A stretch of 64,000 nucleotides of DNA from Ehretia macrophylla (GCA_037974665.1 CM075773.1:34391080-34455079); one strand, 5' to 3'. Counted from the first letter of the stretch, positions 1 through 12,070 are shown. The notes: generated by a model from the sequence alone, not told the origin. Numbers and translations are program-made.

Positions 1-733
1 AAAAAATAAAATGTCAAATGCTCATTTCTCCCTACTCCAACAATCAACATTTGACAACCACTGATTTTAAAAGAATAGCGACAATATAATATATTTTAAG
101 ATGGGTGAAGTGTAAGTTAGGGCATTACATATTTTTTGCATTTTTACTTGAACCTTTAAAGTAAAAAAGTGAGACAAATGTGTTCTGATAGAGAATCCTA
201 GTATTATATATTATCTAAAGCAAAATTATTTTTTTTTAAAAACAATAATTATTTTCTATTAATAAGAAAAGAGTGTCATTTAAAGTGAGACATATGAGAG
301 TATTTACTAGCTAGGTACGTTGAATCTTCATAAAGACTTTGTTACACAAACATATTTTTCTTCGTCATAAACGTATCTTTCTACAAATGCCAATAATTAA
401 ATAATTTATTTGCACTGGTGTTAACTCACCAAAAGAAAAAGGAAAAAAAAAATATATTCTTTCTAGTTTTTTTTATTGGATAATGTGGGAATTCAACTGA
501 TAGAGCTTAACCATCAAATTTTTGATGGAATCTGATCACTAATTGATAAACTCCTTAATATAGCGATACGTCCCCACACATACACCAAGTCAGTCAATTG
601 AATAATTTCAGAATAGTGAGAAGTGTCAAAACTACGACCTTGTAAGAATAGTTTTATCCCTATTACTGTTAAACTATACTCATAGAGTGTATCTTCGTCT
701 AGTTACAAACTGATTCTCAAATAAAGTTCATAA
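1..733. other. AT-rich intergenic DNA
   Basis: No open reading frame, RNA gene or bounded repeat is visible. The stretch is AT-rich with short homopolymer runs and ends at the target-site duplication of the foldback element at 743. Confidence 0.6.
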
Positions 734-742
734 AAGAAAAAA

Positions 743-1148
743 GGGTAAATACCCAATTTTGTCTACTATCATTTATGTTTGTTCCGATTTAGTTTATATT
801 TTTCAAAATGTACTATTTTAATCTACTATCTTTACCATTTGTCCCGATTTAATCTATATCTTTCAAAATATAACATTTTAATCCACTATTTTTATCATTA
901 TGGTTTATGTTAGTCCAATATCTTTAATATTTGTCCCGATTTAGTCTCTCTTTTTTTGATAGAAAAATAGTGGAGGACTAACCTAGACCATAATGATAAA
1001 GATAGTGGATTAAAAAAGTACATTTTAAAAGATATGGACTAAATCAGGACAAGTGATAAAGATAATGGACTAAAATAGTACATTTTGAAAAATATAAACT
1101 AAATCAGGACAAACATTAAAGATAGTAGACTAAATTGAATATTTACCC
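743..1148. mobile_element. Mutator-type foldback MITE, 406 bp
   Basis: The element is almost wholly palindromic. The left arm (743 to about 955) and the right arm (about 960-1148) are inverted copies, and each arm holds two or three diverged copies of a unit of about 60 bp built on a 'tttagtctactatcttta' theme. Termini start gggtaaata on both strands. A perfect 9-bp direct repeat (aagaaaaaa) flanks it at 734-742 and 1149-1157, the duplication length typical of Mutator-like elements. The duplication is A-rich, so chance agreement is less unlikely than for a mixed-base site. It encodes no protein and would depend on a transposase supplied elsewhere. Confidence 0.75.
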
Positions 1149-1968
1149 AAGAAAAAAAGAAAAAATACCCCTACACGTGAATTTAGTAACTAATGAGGCG
1201 GTACGACGAAAACTTAATTGCACATGTAACAAAATTTAGTTCACACTTCGAAAAACTTTATATTATTTGAACTCCGAGGATTAGTCTAGGACCGTTAGGG
1301 TGTGGGCCGCACACTCTCGCGTCTCGGATGACATGATTCAAAGAGAGTTTGGTTGTTAAATCAAATCAAATTAAATTTTATTTCATTAATTGTTATCGAT
1401 TAAGTAGACTTGATAATATAATTTTTTTTTTTTTTTTAAGGACAGTCTCCTCTGTTAATTTCGTACATATAAAGTACAGTCATTTTAAGTTTACAATATG
1501 TTACAAAGAAATAACATTTCAACAGTAATATCATATTGTTTCAAATTGATATGAAGAATTCAACACGATTACGTTAATTATCAACTGCCTAATACTACTT
1601 TTCTTTTTTTATTCTAACTTATAACTGACAATGTAGTGAATAAATCTCTCAGAGTCGGAGTTGAAACTTTCCGTCGTTGACATAAAAAAAATATCATTAT
1701 TTGATATCAACCTAACATAAGCTATGGCGCATCCTACCCGTAACAAAAGTTATCTGCACACACCGATAATCCACCGTTCAATGCAGTGTTCGGACACTGA
1801 TGGTCCCAAATGCAATAGAAGCCAAAATTTCATCAGACAAAAATTTGAACGCACATGGTATTACTGTGTGCCGCAGTAACGCCATACCAAAACCGCGGGA
1901 GCCGTGGAAATAACATAAATCTGGGGTGTGGCTTGTCCTTTGTTCTCGGTGATCACGGTTCGTTCTAT

Positions 1969-2035
1969 GTTGATAAATTATGAAATAAGATTTTGAGCTA
2001 TTTTAATTAATAATGATTAGTATTAAGATGCACCC
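1969..2035 (+). repeat. Degenerate dispersed repeat, copy 1
   Basis: Shares an ordered string of short motifs (ttgataaatt, taagattttgag, then an AT-rich stretch ending in taagatg) with copies at 2638, 56549 and 56799. The order resembles the tail of a plant copia-type LTR or its flank, a reading based on memory. The copy is too decayed to bound. Confidence 0.4.
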
Positions 2036-2637
2036 AATGTTTATTAGGACAATTCTAATGTCTCATGATAGTCTGCTTTAGTACCTCATGAAACTTTCAT
2101 TATTAGTTTAGTCATACACTTTACATGCTTCTAACGAATCACATAGCATCATTAAATGATACAAGTCTTGGAAAAAAATCGATAATGTACAAGAACGCCC
2201 TTATTGACGATCCTTTACTCTGACAACACATAGGGTTCCTCGAACAATGTAATATTTCATACTGGATAAATTTTTAACCCTTCCCTGGATATATAAGCAG
2301 TGATTTCAAATTTAGAGGTTAATCAAATTATAACAACTTTACATAAGATAAAGTTTAATTTTTAAGGATGATAGTAAAAAAGTTGACAAATAAATCACCC
2401 TCAATGTCACTTTATAAAATAATACATCAGATTTTCACCTCATACGACTCCTCATTCTATATTATCAATTATAAGACAGCTTTGGCTTACCTTTTCTTGT
2501 TGATCTTTTAGCATTTCTAACCATACGAGCTTATAGAATAGATTATATTTCATGGATAAATTAACCATATCAAGTATGTTATCTTCTTTCCTTGTCGCCA
2601 TTCATTGAGCTTATTCGTTAGAGAAAACGATTGTTCC

Positions 2638-2700
2638 ATGTTGATAAATTTAAAAGCGTTCTATAAGATTTTGAATATTTTATTCAATATCAATTAATTT
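2638..2700 (+). repeat. Degenerate dispersed repeat, copy 2
   Basis: Begins gttgataaattt, continues with ataagattttgaatatttt and then atatcaattaattttaaa, the same motif order as the copies at 1969, 56549 and 56799. No flanking duplication or PBS was found. Confidence 0.4.
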
Positions 2701-4119
2701 TAAAACAAAATTCAATATTTATTATCATGTGGTTTACGTTTTCTTGTTGATCTTTCAGCAGTTGTAACAAAACTTATCCGAAGCCAGGAAAAGAAATATA
2801 GAGGTTGTCTTCTATTCGTTACGCGTATTGTTTTCTTCATCTTGAAGATTTTTTTTTTTTTAGTGAATTCATATTCAAAGAATGAATTATAGCCGTTATA
2901 CACGTCTTTGATCAAAACGTAGTTAATTTGGGGGGCAGTCACATGGACAAAAAATATTTTAATTAGTTGACAAATGTCAATTAATTGTCATAAGTGGGGG
3001 CATCATAGTAATTTATTTAAAACTCTGTAAAGTCAAATTAGTAAAAAGAGAAACTTATAATATTTTGAAATAACATATCTGAACAATACAGACTAACGTG
3101 GATTAATCTCATGGAATAACAATTTGACATATGACTGTGACAGATTTACTATATACCTCATAGAATAATTTTCCGTTAACTTGGGCGAGGTGTACAGTTC
3201 GAGAAAGTAGTAGACTCACACTATCTCGTGTTTAGATTCTTCGAGAAGAGCCCCAACAACACACTTTCCGTATTTCTCATCGTACAAGGTTTTGTCCCAT
3301 CTCGTTTTAAAGACTTTATTGCCCTTATCCATGTTTTTTTTTTAATTGTAGCGGAGGCAAAATTAATTACATCAAAATAAATTTTGGGAAAGTTTGTCCC
3401 TTTTATCTCTATCAAGAAGGCTTTGGAGTTCATTTGACGGATCGTCCAGAAACAGACCATCAATAAGTTAAAACATGCTAATGTTAATTAACCAATCAGT
3501 GCACTTGGTAGTTTCTCTATACACCCTTATCCATGTTTCCTAATCCACCAATTTATTTTGGATTCTTTTTTGTTTAATGGTTTTATCTCGTAATATACCA
3601 TCGTATTTTTTTCATCTATTATTACTTCTTAAGTAAATGTATAGATAGCATATTAAAATAATAATTTTTTTGTTATATTCTTTTAACATGTCAAGTAAGT
3701 ATTCATATTAGATATGATAAAAGTGACAAAATTAGTGTGATATTTAGCATTTTTTTTTTTGTATAAATAGTGTGTAAAATGCTTTTAAGTTGCCCAAGGA
3801 TTAAATGGAGTGCTTGGATACCTATTTGTTTTGATAAAAGTCTTAAATTTGAATATATACATTCTATTATAAAAATTATTTAGTTGTTAACTGATTTAGA
3901 TATGCATTGGATGCACTAATACATCACAAGATTATTTGTAACCTTGGGATAGAAATACGTATCTGTTTTAGAGTGAGTTATTAGTTGTCTCATGAAAAGG
4001 AAAAAGAAAAATGCTTTGTTTTTTAACAAAGCACGTTTAAAACGCTACCTTTCATTTGATATATAGGGTTATTTTTGTCCTTTCATCTTGCCCCGAGTAA
4101 AGAAATTTATGATTGTTAT

Positions 4120-4212
4120 CCACCTTAAGCAAACGTTGATCAAAAAAATAAAAAAACGAAACTACATTTTTTTTTGTTTTTTGGTCAAAGAAGAAACCAC
4201 CTTAAGCAAACG
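4120..4212. repeat. 16-bp direct repeat flanking a 61-bp AT-rich insert
   Basis: The 16-mer ccaccttaagcaaacg occurs at 4120-4135 and again at 4197-4212. The 61 bp between them start ttgatcaaaaaa and end near ttggtcaaagaag, giving a weak inverted symmetry. It could be a tiny insertion with its target duplication or a local tandem duplication. It lies about 150-250 bp upstream of the TATA box of the SAP gene. Confidence 0.5.
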
Positions 4213-4373
4213 AAAGTGTTAAGCAAACCACTTTTTCCTTTGCCCAATTATACCCCTAATTGAATACCACATCCCAAATTCTAAACAAACCCAATTCCGA
4301 GGCTAACTTGGTCATTTCAGTGACCCACCGTCATTGGTCAACACTCTTTTGGCAACAAAAAGCTCTATATATA
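4183..4373 (+). promoter_or_regulatory. Probable SAP promoter: TATA box and W-box-like sites
   Basis: TATATATA at 4366-4373 lies about 140 bp before the start codon at 4513, which fits a core promoter with a 5' leader of roughly 110 nt. Two GGTCAA sites (4183-4188 and 4336-4341) are W-boxes (TTGACC) read on the minus strand, as would suit a gene induced through WRKY factors. Their use is inference only. Confidence 0.5.
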
Positions 4374-4512
4374 TTCATAACATCCCACCCCAGAAAACAT
4401 AACATAACATTCTCGTAAAAAAAACACACACACAAAGAAACATTCGACCTTAATATTTCAAGATTCTTTTTAATTAGCAAGACTCGAGTAGACAATTTTT
4501 CGCATACACAGA

Positions 4513-5016
4513 ATGAGTGCAGAAGGCAAAAAGATCAACGATGGCACAAGCTTTCAACCAACGGAGCCAGCCTTGTGCGTTAATGGGTGTGGCTTTTTCG
4601 GCACGGCAGCGACGATGAACCTCTGCTCGAAGTGTTACAGTTACAGAGACGTTCATGTCAAACAAGAACAAGCTGCGTCTGCTAAAGCCGCCATGGATAA
4701 AGTCATCATGCATCAAACTCCAAGTCAAACTCAAAGTCAACTTGATCACACCCTCAAAGCCATATCATCATCGTTGTCGTTTTCACCATCACCATCAGCG
4801 TCGAGTTCGGTGGTGGTGTGTAGTAATAGGTGTATGAGTTGTAAGAAGAAGGTGGGTGTGATGGGGTTTCAGTGCAGATGTGGTAGTACCTTCTGTGGGA
4901 CCCACAGGTACCCGGAGAAGCATGGTTGTACGTTTGACTTCAAGAGTCAAGGAAGGGAAGCGATTGCTAAGGCTAATCCTGTGGTCAAGGCAGATAGAAT
5001 GGATCAAAGGATTTAA
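4513..5016 (+). CDS. SAP: A20/AN1 zinc-finger stress-associated protein (SAP)
   Basis: An intronless 167-aa protein. Residues 22-42 form an A20 zinc finger (C22, C26, C38, C41, followed by Y42). Residues 107-139 form an AN1 finger with ligands C107, C110, C121, C123, C128, H131, H137 and C139. The two are joined by a Gln/Ser-rich linker at about 50-102. The C-terminus (about 144-160) carries the FDFK...REAIAKANPVVKAD run usual in plant SAPs. Family members take part in abiotic-stress responses, and several bind ubiquitin or act as E3 ligases. Length and lack of introns are typical. The start is the first ATG after the TATA box and leader. All zinc ligands are present, so it looks functional. 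Synteny with AHL and DTX56 suggests the SAP7/SAP9 group, an inference from memory of Arabidopsis gene order. Confidence 0.95.
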   Translation: MSAEGKKINDGTSFQPTEPALCVNGCGFFGTAATMNLCSKCYSYRDVHVKQEQAASAKAAMDKVIMHQTPSQTQSQLDHTLKAISSSLSFSPSPSASSSVVVCSNRCMSCKKKVGVMGFQCRCGSTFCGTHRYPEKHGCTFDFKSQGREAIAKANPVVKADRMDQRI

Positions 5017-5125
5017 AAAATAAAAAATAAAAAATTGTAATATATATATATATATTTTAATTCCAATGGTTTTTTTTTTTGAATTTTTCCTCTTCTGTTT
5101 TTTCCTTTTTTTTTTTTTTGGGTGC

Positions 5126-5154
5126 GGGGGGGGGGGGGGGGGGGGGGGGGGGGG
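5126..5154 (+). repeat. Poly(G) run of 29
   Basis: Twenty-nine consecutive G, preceded by T-rich sequence and gggtgc, about 110 bp after the SAP stop codon. It may lie in the 3' UTR or just past it. A run this long can form G-quadruplexes and is prone to length errors in sequencing, so the exact number is uncertain. Confidence 0.9.
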
Positions 5155-5421
5155 TGTTAAGTTTTAGATAAGGATGGGGGTTATATTATGGAGGACAGGG
5201 TGGACTTGGTGTTGTTTGGATTCCATGATAAAGTGGAACAAAGTTTCTTTATTTGGATTTGGTAATTGCTTTATTTTCTTTTTGTTGCCTTTTTGGTTTC
5301 TTTTTGTGGGTAGTTGTTAAAATTGTTGGCGGGCTTCACATTTCACACTTGACGCGTCAGGTGTCTTACTCTTGGTCCGGAAGACATTCCCTAAAATATA
5401 TTGAGTTTACAATAACAATTA
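5155..5421. other. Downstream flank of the SAP gene
   Basis: T-rich sequence with a short hydrophobic reading frame at 5253-5447 that runs into the MITE at 5422. No family resemblance was seen, so it is not called as a gene. Confidence 0.5.
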
Positions 5422-5767
5422 GGTTCCGTTTGTTTATCGTAAAATAATTTATTTGTGTAAAATATTTTTTGAAAAAATAAAATATTTTATTTGGTTTTGT
5501 TTGTTTGACGTAAAATAATTTGTTAAAAAAAATATTTTAAAAAAAAATAGAATATTGAAAATTATTTTATATGTTTAGATGTATCATGAATTCTATAAAA
5601 TATTTTATTCTTTTAAAGGAATAAAAATATTTTACAGAATTTTGTACTAGACGCAATTATTTATCGAAAAATATTTTATAATTAATTAATTTTTTGATGT
5701 AATCAAACACTGTAAAATCTAAAAAATATTTTTCAAAAAAATATTTTACGCCAAAACAAACGGAGCC
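5422..5767. mobile_element. PIF/Harbinger-like MITE, copy 1, 346 bp
   Basis: Terminal inverted repeats start ggttccgtttgttt on the left and ggctccgtttgtttt on the complementary right end. The interior repeats aaaatatttt-type words. A second, diverged left terminus (ggttttgtttgtttgacg) sits at about 5494, inside the element. The left flank is TTA but the right flank is CAA, so the duplication is not intact. It is homologous to 10426-10870. Confidence 0.6.
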
Positions 5768-8700
5768 CAAACTGATCAATTGATAGAGGCTGCCACGAAG
5801 ACCTTGATATGCATGTGTGATGTGTTCCTTGAGGAGTGGTTTGTTACTAATACAAACCAATCCTCACTTCAAGCCATTGTTGCTTTTCCTTAGGCCATAC
5901 ATCTATCATCTTTGGAATGAACGTAACAAAAGATTATATAAAAATAAAGCTTATACTGAAGAATAAATTTTTGAAAATATTATTTTTAATGTAAAAATTA
6001 AGTTCTTTTTAATTAAGAACATTAGGAAAGGTCTTTTGAATCCAACTATTTGTAAAGCTTAGAACTTAGATGAAAGTAAATATAGTTAGTTATTGCTGAG
6101 GGGAATGTAATACTTGTACATATTTTTGGATTACTGTTAATGGAATCACTCCTTGCTTTTAGCGTGAAAAAAAAAAAGTGAAATTTTCATCTTGGGTATA
6201 TGCTCCATTGATGGAGAAAGTCCAAAAGATCAATCTCTTAATGCTCAGCGTGTTTAGGTTACGACTTCAATCGGATAAGATTAAGATCAAGTTTAGAATC
6301 TAAATTTAAGAATAAAATTTTTCTTTTAGAATTGGAATGAAGTTTGTCATGGTGAAAGAATATCAGGGATACAAATTCGAGATATATAAGAGTAAAAATT
6401 AGCTCAAAAACTTTTTAAGCAACAACATAATCATTAAAAGAGACATTTTTCAAGATGAACGTCTAAATTTTTATGGTATATCGTCTTAAACACATGGTGT
6501 GCATCTCTTTGTAAAATCCAACCCTCGAAATTGAAATATTAACTATATGTTGCCCTTTTGAGAGTTGTATCTGTGTTATTATATATATGGGATTTTCTAA
6601 CTGATCAAAAAAATAATATATGGGATTTTGTTTTTTATTTTTTATTTTTTTCTTCCTTCTTCCTCTATGGTTTGTTTTTCTTTAGCTGAAATGAAACCAC
6701 TCCAAAGACGAGTCCAATAACTCAATCCACAAAGAAAATTACACTAGAGTCCATAACAAGCACCCGACCAAAGCTGGGAGCAAAAAATGGCACAAGACCA
6801 AACACAATTCCCAGGCCCAACTCGAACCAGATTCCAGGTAGTATCGGATTTTGTAACGCGTGGACCAAAACTGCCCGTGCATCAATAAAGCCGTGGTTTG
6901 AATTCATAATTTTTAATTATAATAGGTTAGCATCTGATCATACCCAACTCTTTGATGTACATTCGTTTCCGTTTTAATCCCACAAATCTGTACCAAAACA
7001 GCCTGATTGGTGTTGAACGTTCATTAAGAAGATAAACAAGAATAAGGTTTCAAATAGGCCCACGTTTTGTCATTCTTGTAATTGGCCCAGAAACATAATT
7101 CTCATCCAAGTGTTTGGTGGAATACAAAAGAATTAAATATAAATAAGAAAACCGATCACCAAAGAATACAAAAGTATACTAATTAAGAATCAAATATAAT
7201 AAGAAAATTTGAAAACTAATTTATGGTAACTTCCTGAACTTGTGACATAACACAAGTAATTATTACAATTAAATTTTTATATAAAATAATTTGTTTCCTA
7301 ATCTAGATTTGTTATGAGTTGCAATTGAAAATTTGCAACAAGACCTTCAAGCGTTGCATAAAGTCCTTTACAATGTTTTTTAACATTTTTTTTTTTTGAC
7401 AATTTTAAGTATTACAACTGATAAAAATTGTGATAGTGATCCTCGTCTTCTATTCATGCCAAAATATGCATGCTGTAAAAAATGGTCTTCTATCAATCTT
7501 GAGGACCACTTGTGGAGCTGTGAACTTTGCAGATTGGAGCTACAATAATGAAGGGAAAAATAAAGTTGAACATGAAGCCTGCATGATAGATCTGATCTCC
7601 TCACTTTCTCATCACTTCTCAAACGCATTTTTTAGCATAATTTTCAACCCAATCTACATCTGATGTGATATATGAATCAATTGGTACTCTTTTGTTGCTT
7701 CTTCAAGCTAGCTTTCTATCTTTTCATACGAAAAAAGAAGAAAAAGAAAAGGGGTGAGCTATTTGATGATCACTTTATGCAGTGTAGTTGAGAATTCATG
7801 GTACAATTGCCCACACCCACTAATGTGTGTATCTGCAGCCTAGTTATTGGACCATAGGGTGGGGGACGGCTTGCAGATCGCGATCAATCATGCTCAAGTT
7901 GAAAGCGGATGCCTCAACTGATTAATGATAGATTGGAACTTAACAACCGCGAGAGAGTAAATATAGATTGACCGCAAGCCGTTGCATCACAGGGTTTTAT
8001 TACTTTGGAGTATATCATATGTGTTTTTACTTGGGATGAGTTTTTCGTTATAAGAAAAATATCAGTCATAGTTATAATCGAACGCTGGGATAATCTTTGC
8101 ATGGAATTTGACAGATCCAATTATGATGAAATGATCATTGATTGACATGTAATGGCATTTGCCAAATGAGTACCTCTTTCTTTGCAACGTATTTTTATCT
8201 ATTCAAACTGATCAATGAGTTTAATCAGATCTTGCCCTCACTGCCTTAATGTCTTGGGCATCAACCATGCAAAATATGGTTTTTTGGAGGAATTTGTTCA
8301 AAGAGATCTGCAAAAGAATTGTGAAAAACTTGGATGGTTAGGATTTAAAGAGTTTTATCATGAAATGCTAGATTTAGGTCAAGTTGTCATCGTTACTCAT
8401 ATGTTTAGATAGGTTGGCGCTATGAGCTAACGAGATAAATTAGTATGAAGTGCACGTAAGCTCACTCGTAATATCACCCGTCTCACAACTCAAAAAAAAA
8501 AAAAAAAAAAAACTTTGAGAAAAAAGAAATGAGCTCGTCAGGGCCTGTAACATGATTTAATAATCTTTCATCAAAGTAGAAATGATAATTCTGAATATAT
8601 ATTCTCATGATTCTTTTCCATCTTGGTGTTCATTAGTCCATGGCTCTCAAACTTCCATTAGGTATAAGAAGTCTCTTGAATGTCTTGGTTAGATCCTCGG

Positions 8701-10422
8701 CTTTCCTTAGTTCTGTCTCTACTTTTGAAAAATCATCCAAACTTTCACCGAACACAGAACTCTATTTAAAAAAAACTGATTCAAAAATTATTAAAGTATA
8801 AAATATATCGAGATTGAATTTTAAAAAAAATAATCTTCCTTAATTAATTAAAGGTCTACCTCAAATTTTGCAACCTATAAAAAGTTTTTGTAACATGATC
8901 CACTAAAAGAAATGTTATCCCTCCAAAACATTGAGACATGAAAACGTGAACAATAAATCAATTTGTACCTTCAAGTCGGTGCGCCGGTGCCCCCCCAAAA
9001 GTTTGCTCTATTATTCATTATGTCAGACCATATCCATGATACATATGAAGGGATCATTCTCCCTATGATGTCTCCGAGACATCAACAATTGGTTCCAAAA
9101 CTATTTCAGAGCTTGTGGCATTTCATAAATGTCTTGGCTAGATCCTCGGACATAACAAGTGGCTAAATAGTATTTCGGCGTATGAACTTCTCATTATGCA
9201 TAAAACTCGTTAAAAAATTGAACATATCAAGTTGAGAAACAACAATAAACGAAGTTACTATTTTAAAAGAAAAATGCCATATAAATAATGAGAGAGTTCG
9301 AATAACTTTGGCTCAGAATGTTAGTATTTAAGTTAAAAGGTACTATCTTAAGAGAAAAATGTTGTATAAATTAATGAGAGAGTAGGGCCTCGAATTACTT
9401 TGATTGCAGATTGTTTTTTGATCTCAAACTATTTTAAGTTCAAATGTTTCAAAGCAAACACTCATTTTGGCGCCCTCCATCATCATCATCATTAATTTTA
9501 GATGGTCTTGAACAATGATTCGGTTAATGATAAATAAAGAGAATCTTGTTTCAGTTATTTAAGAACTTTTTAAAATGTTTATTTGTGAGTACATAAATAA
9601 ACCCATCTCATGTTAAAGTCGAAAAAAATCTGTTAGTTATTTAAAAGAGAGTCATTTGATTCATCTAGAATCTATCACTTTTGATGTCAATTAGACCTTC
9701 TCTACACTTTTGCTTACTTTCCCTTCTCTTTTTATGCCAAAGGCCCCTCCGAGTTGCCTTTTGCATTCTACATTTTTCAAGAACCTTTTCAGATTTCAAA
9801 CTTTGAAATGCTTAGTGCAATGTATCAAGTATGGCCACCCAAATCTCTAACATTATTACTCAAATACCCTCTTATATAAGCATTGTGTTTTTTGTCTACT
9901 TTTTGTTTAACTCTTCTTAGTGGTACATTAACATAGGTACTAACGACAATTAGAAAATTTTAAAGATGTTTCCTTATCTTGTAAAACCACCATATGAGTA
10001 ACAACAAGATTAGAGGGACTAGAAGATCGTAAAGTCCTCTAGTTAGGCAAGAGTTATTTTAGGTGAAGTCTTTTTCCATTGAAGAGTTTGTCATTATCGT
10101 TGTTGTTTTCTATACAAATGATTTGTAGCAACAAACACGTAAATGTCACGTGCATTTCACGTCACTGTCTCCTTCCATTTTTGACGAATAATGCGAAAGG
10201 ATTAATAAGGTCATCACTAGTTATATATTAATATGTGAAACTCCGTCCTATATTGATTTTGTAAGAAATTTATGTTTAAAATATAATGATTTAGATTCTC
10301 TATTACTGTTAATATTAAATTAAATATTTTGGATTCGTTATTATTTTGTAAACGATTGATGGTTTGCCATAAACACAAGAATATAAACGATACATAAATT
10401 TGGTGTATGATTTAGTCGATAC
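5768..10422. other. Long AT-rich intergenic region
   Basis: No gene I can support. Short frames at 7430-7663, 8215-8412 and 8963-9166 have no recognisable domain and no start or splice context. A 21-A run lies at 8492-8512. The phrase aatgtcttggntagatcctcgg occurs at about 8678 and 9128, a hint of an old duplication. Nothing else stands out. Confidence 0.5.
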
Positions 10423-10425
10423 TTA

Positions 10426-10870
10426 GGCTCCGTTTGTTTGCCGTAAAATAACTTATTTGTGTAAAATATTTTTCGTGGAAAGTGTTTTCCTGGAAAATAA
10501 AATATTTAACATGGCTCTGTTTGTTTGCCGTAAAATAACTTATTGATGTAAATTATTTTACTGGAAAATAGAATACTGAAAAATATTTTCTGGTGTTTGG
10601 ATGTACCGAAAGTTCGGTAAAATGTTTTCTTATCCCAAAGGACATGAAAACATTTTACATAATTTTGTACTAGCCGTAATTGTTGACCGAAAAATATTTT
10701 ACGGTTGACCAATTTTTCGATGTTACCAAACACCGTAAAATTAAGAAAAAGCAGCGGCAATTTTTGACTGAAAAACATTTTACGGTTGACCAATTTTCCA
10801 GTGTTACCAAACATCGTAAAATCTGGAAAATATTTTCCGGTAAAATATTTTACAGCAAACAAACGGAGCC
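10426..10870. mobile_element. PIF/Harbinger-like MITE, copy 2, 445 bp
   Basis: Ends are perfect inverted repeats over ggctccgtttgtttg, flanked by TTA at 10423-10425 and 10871-10873, the 3-bp duplication usual for PIF/Harbinger and Tourist elements. A second copy of the left terminus (ggctctgtttgtttgccg) lies at about 10514, about 90 bp inside the first, matching the arrangement in copy 1. The reading frames inside on both strands follow from the palindrome and are not genes. Confidence 0.75.
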
Positions 10871-10873
10871 TTA

Positions 10874-11400
10874 GTTCTCTTTAGTTCTGAAATTTTGCTT
10901 CTTCTCGATGTTTATGACCTTAATTCAATATATGCTTATGAAGTGGCAACGGCGACAAGACATATATATGCTCCTTCAATGGATTCAAATTTTAGGGTGT
11001 GGGTAGGTTGGGATGGGGGAGATATATAAAAAGTTGGTAAATTGTAATTTTTTTATTTTATTTTTATAGAATTACATGTTAGACTCTATAATTATCTAAT
11101 GAAGCTTTATAGTTAATAAGATTGTGATAAAATATTTCTTACCGTTATCAAATATAGGGAGACGTGAGCTGTATTTTTATAAATTAAAAAAAATATTAGA
11201 TATTACAAAACTGCAATGTTTAGCGTACAAGTTTAACAAAATATAAGGATATATTTTATACTTTACTAGAGAAGTATGAGAAAGAGTCCGTTTGGATGTC
11301 TCGACATTAGAAGAATTATGTACTTGCAAGTTTGGTGGAAAATAGAGAAGTGAGAAGAGTGTCTTGTGCATAAATATATGCTTTTATAGTATTATGAGAT
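10874..11400. other. Intergenic DNA upstream of the kinesin gene
   Basis: AT-rich, with no supported feature. Confidence 0.5.
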
Positions 11401-11692
11401 GAATTAATGGTAATAAATTATTTTTATTCCTTTCCCAATCTATTAAGTTTGAATTCATTTATAATATTATAATATTATGAAAGAATCTATGTCTGTTCAT
11501 GCATGAATGATTAACTTAAGGGTAATTTCATCATTTGAAATTTTCTTCTAAAGAATCAATGGTTATAAACCACTTTTATTCCTTCTACCACGGTTGAATT
11601 TATTTACAATATTATGATATTATTAGAGGATCTATTTCTATCTTGTTCGTGAATGACTAACTTGAGGGTAATGTTGTTATTTAAGAAATTCC
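11401..11692 (+). repeat. Diverged tandem duplication, unit about 150 bp
   Basis: Two units, 11401-11552 and 11553 to about 11692, align along their length: gaatnaatggttataaa, ttattcctt, ttgaatttatttacaatatta, gaatgactaacttgagggtaat. Divergence is substantial, so the duplication is old. It ends about 290 bp upstream of the kinesin TATA box. Confidence 0.65.
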
Positions 11693-11978
11693 CCCCTTAA
11701 TAATAAAACCACTCACATGACGGTTAATCGTTAGACGAAGCAAAGATCTAACAAGAAGCATACAAGGCAATTAAGGACCTTATGTCTTAACTAACAACTG
11801 TATCGGTTTTATTGTAATTTGTGTCACACACATGGCCATTAAAGTAATTTTAATCACCAGTCAAAAATTAAAGTGCAAGCAAAAGCAGCTCAAATGATCC
11901 ACTCTCACCCCCACCTCAACCAATCTCAAGTCGTGTCACCTCACTTTCTCTCTCTAAAAACCACTACTGAAACCTCAC

Positions 11979-11985
11979 TATAAAA
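11979..11985 (+). promoter_or_regulatory. Probable TATA box of the kinesin gene
   Basis: TATAAAA, 86 bp before the start codon at 12071, would give a leader of about 55 nt. The leader region has a short ccaaaa hexamer repeat near 11996-12018. CT-rich sequence (tttctctctct) sits just upstream. Confidence 0.6.
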
Positions 11986-12070
11986 CATCAAAAACCAAAA
12001 CCAAAACCAAAACCAAAAGAAAATAAAATTAATTATTTAATTTTGTTTTTACTGCGAGAGATGTGTTGAA

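Larger units (their letters stand above)
1158..4119. other. Intergenic DNA with degenerate repeats
   Basis: No convincing gene. The only uninterrupted reading frames are short, with no recognisable domain. Base composition rises locally toward GC at about 1280-1330 and 1700-1930 without a recognisable product. Two copies of a degenerate LTR-tail-like repeat lie near 1969 and 2638 and are listed separately. A phrase of about 23 bp (ttttcttgttgatctttnagc) occurs at about 2490 and 2739. Confidence 0.5.

Noticed and set aside
4474-4749. 91-aa minus-strand frame over the SAP gene
   Set aside because: It is antisense to the zinc-finger coding sequence and has no independent support.
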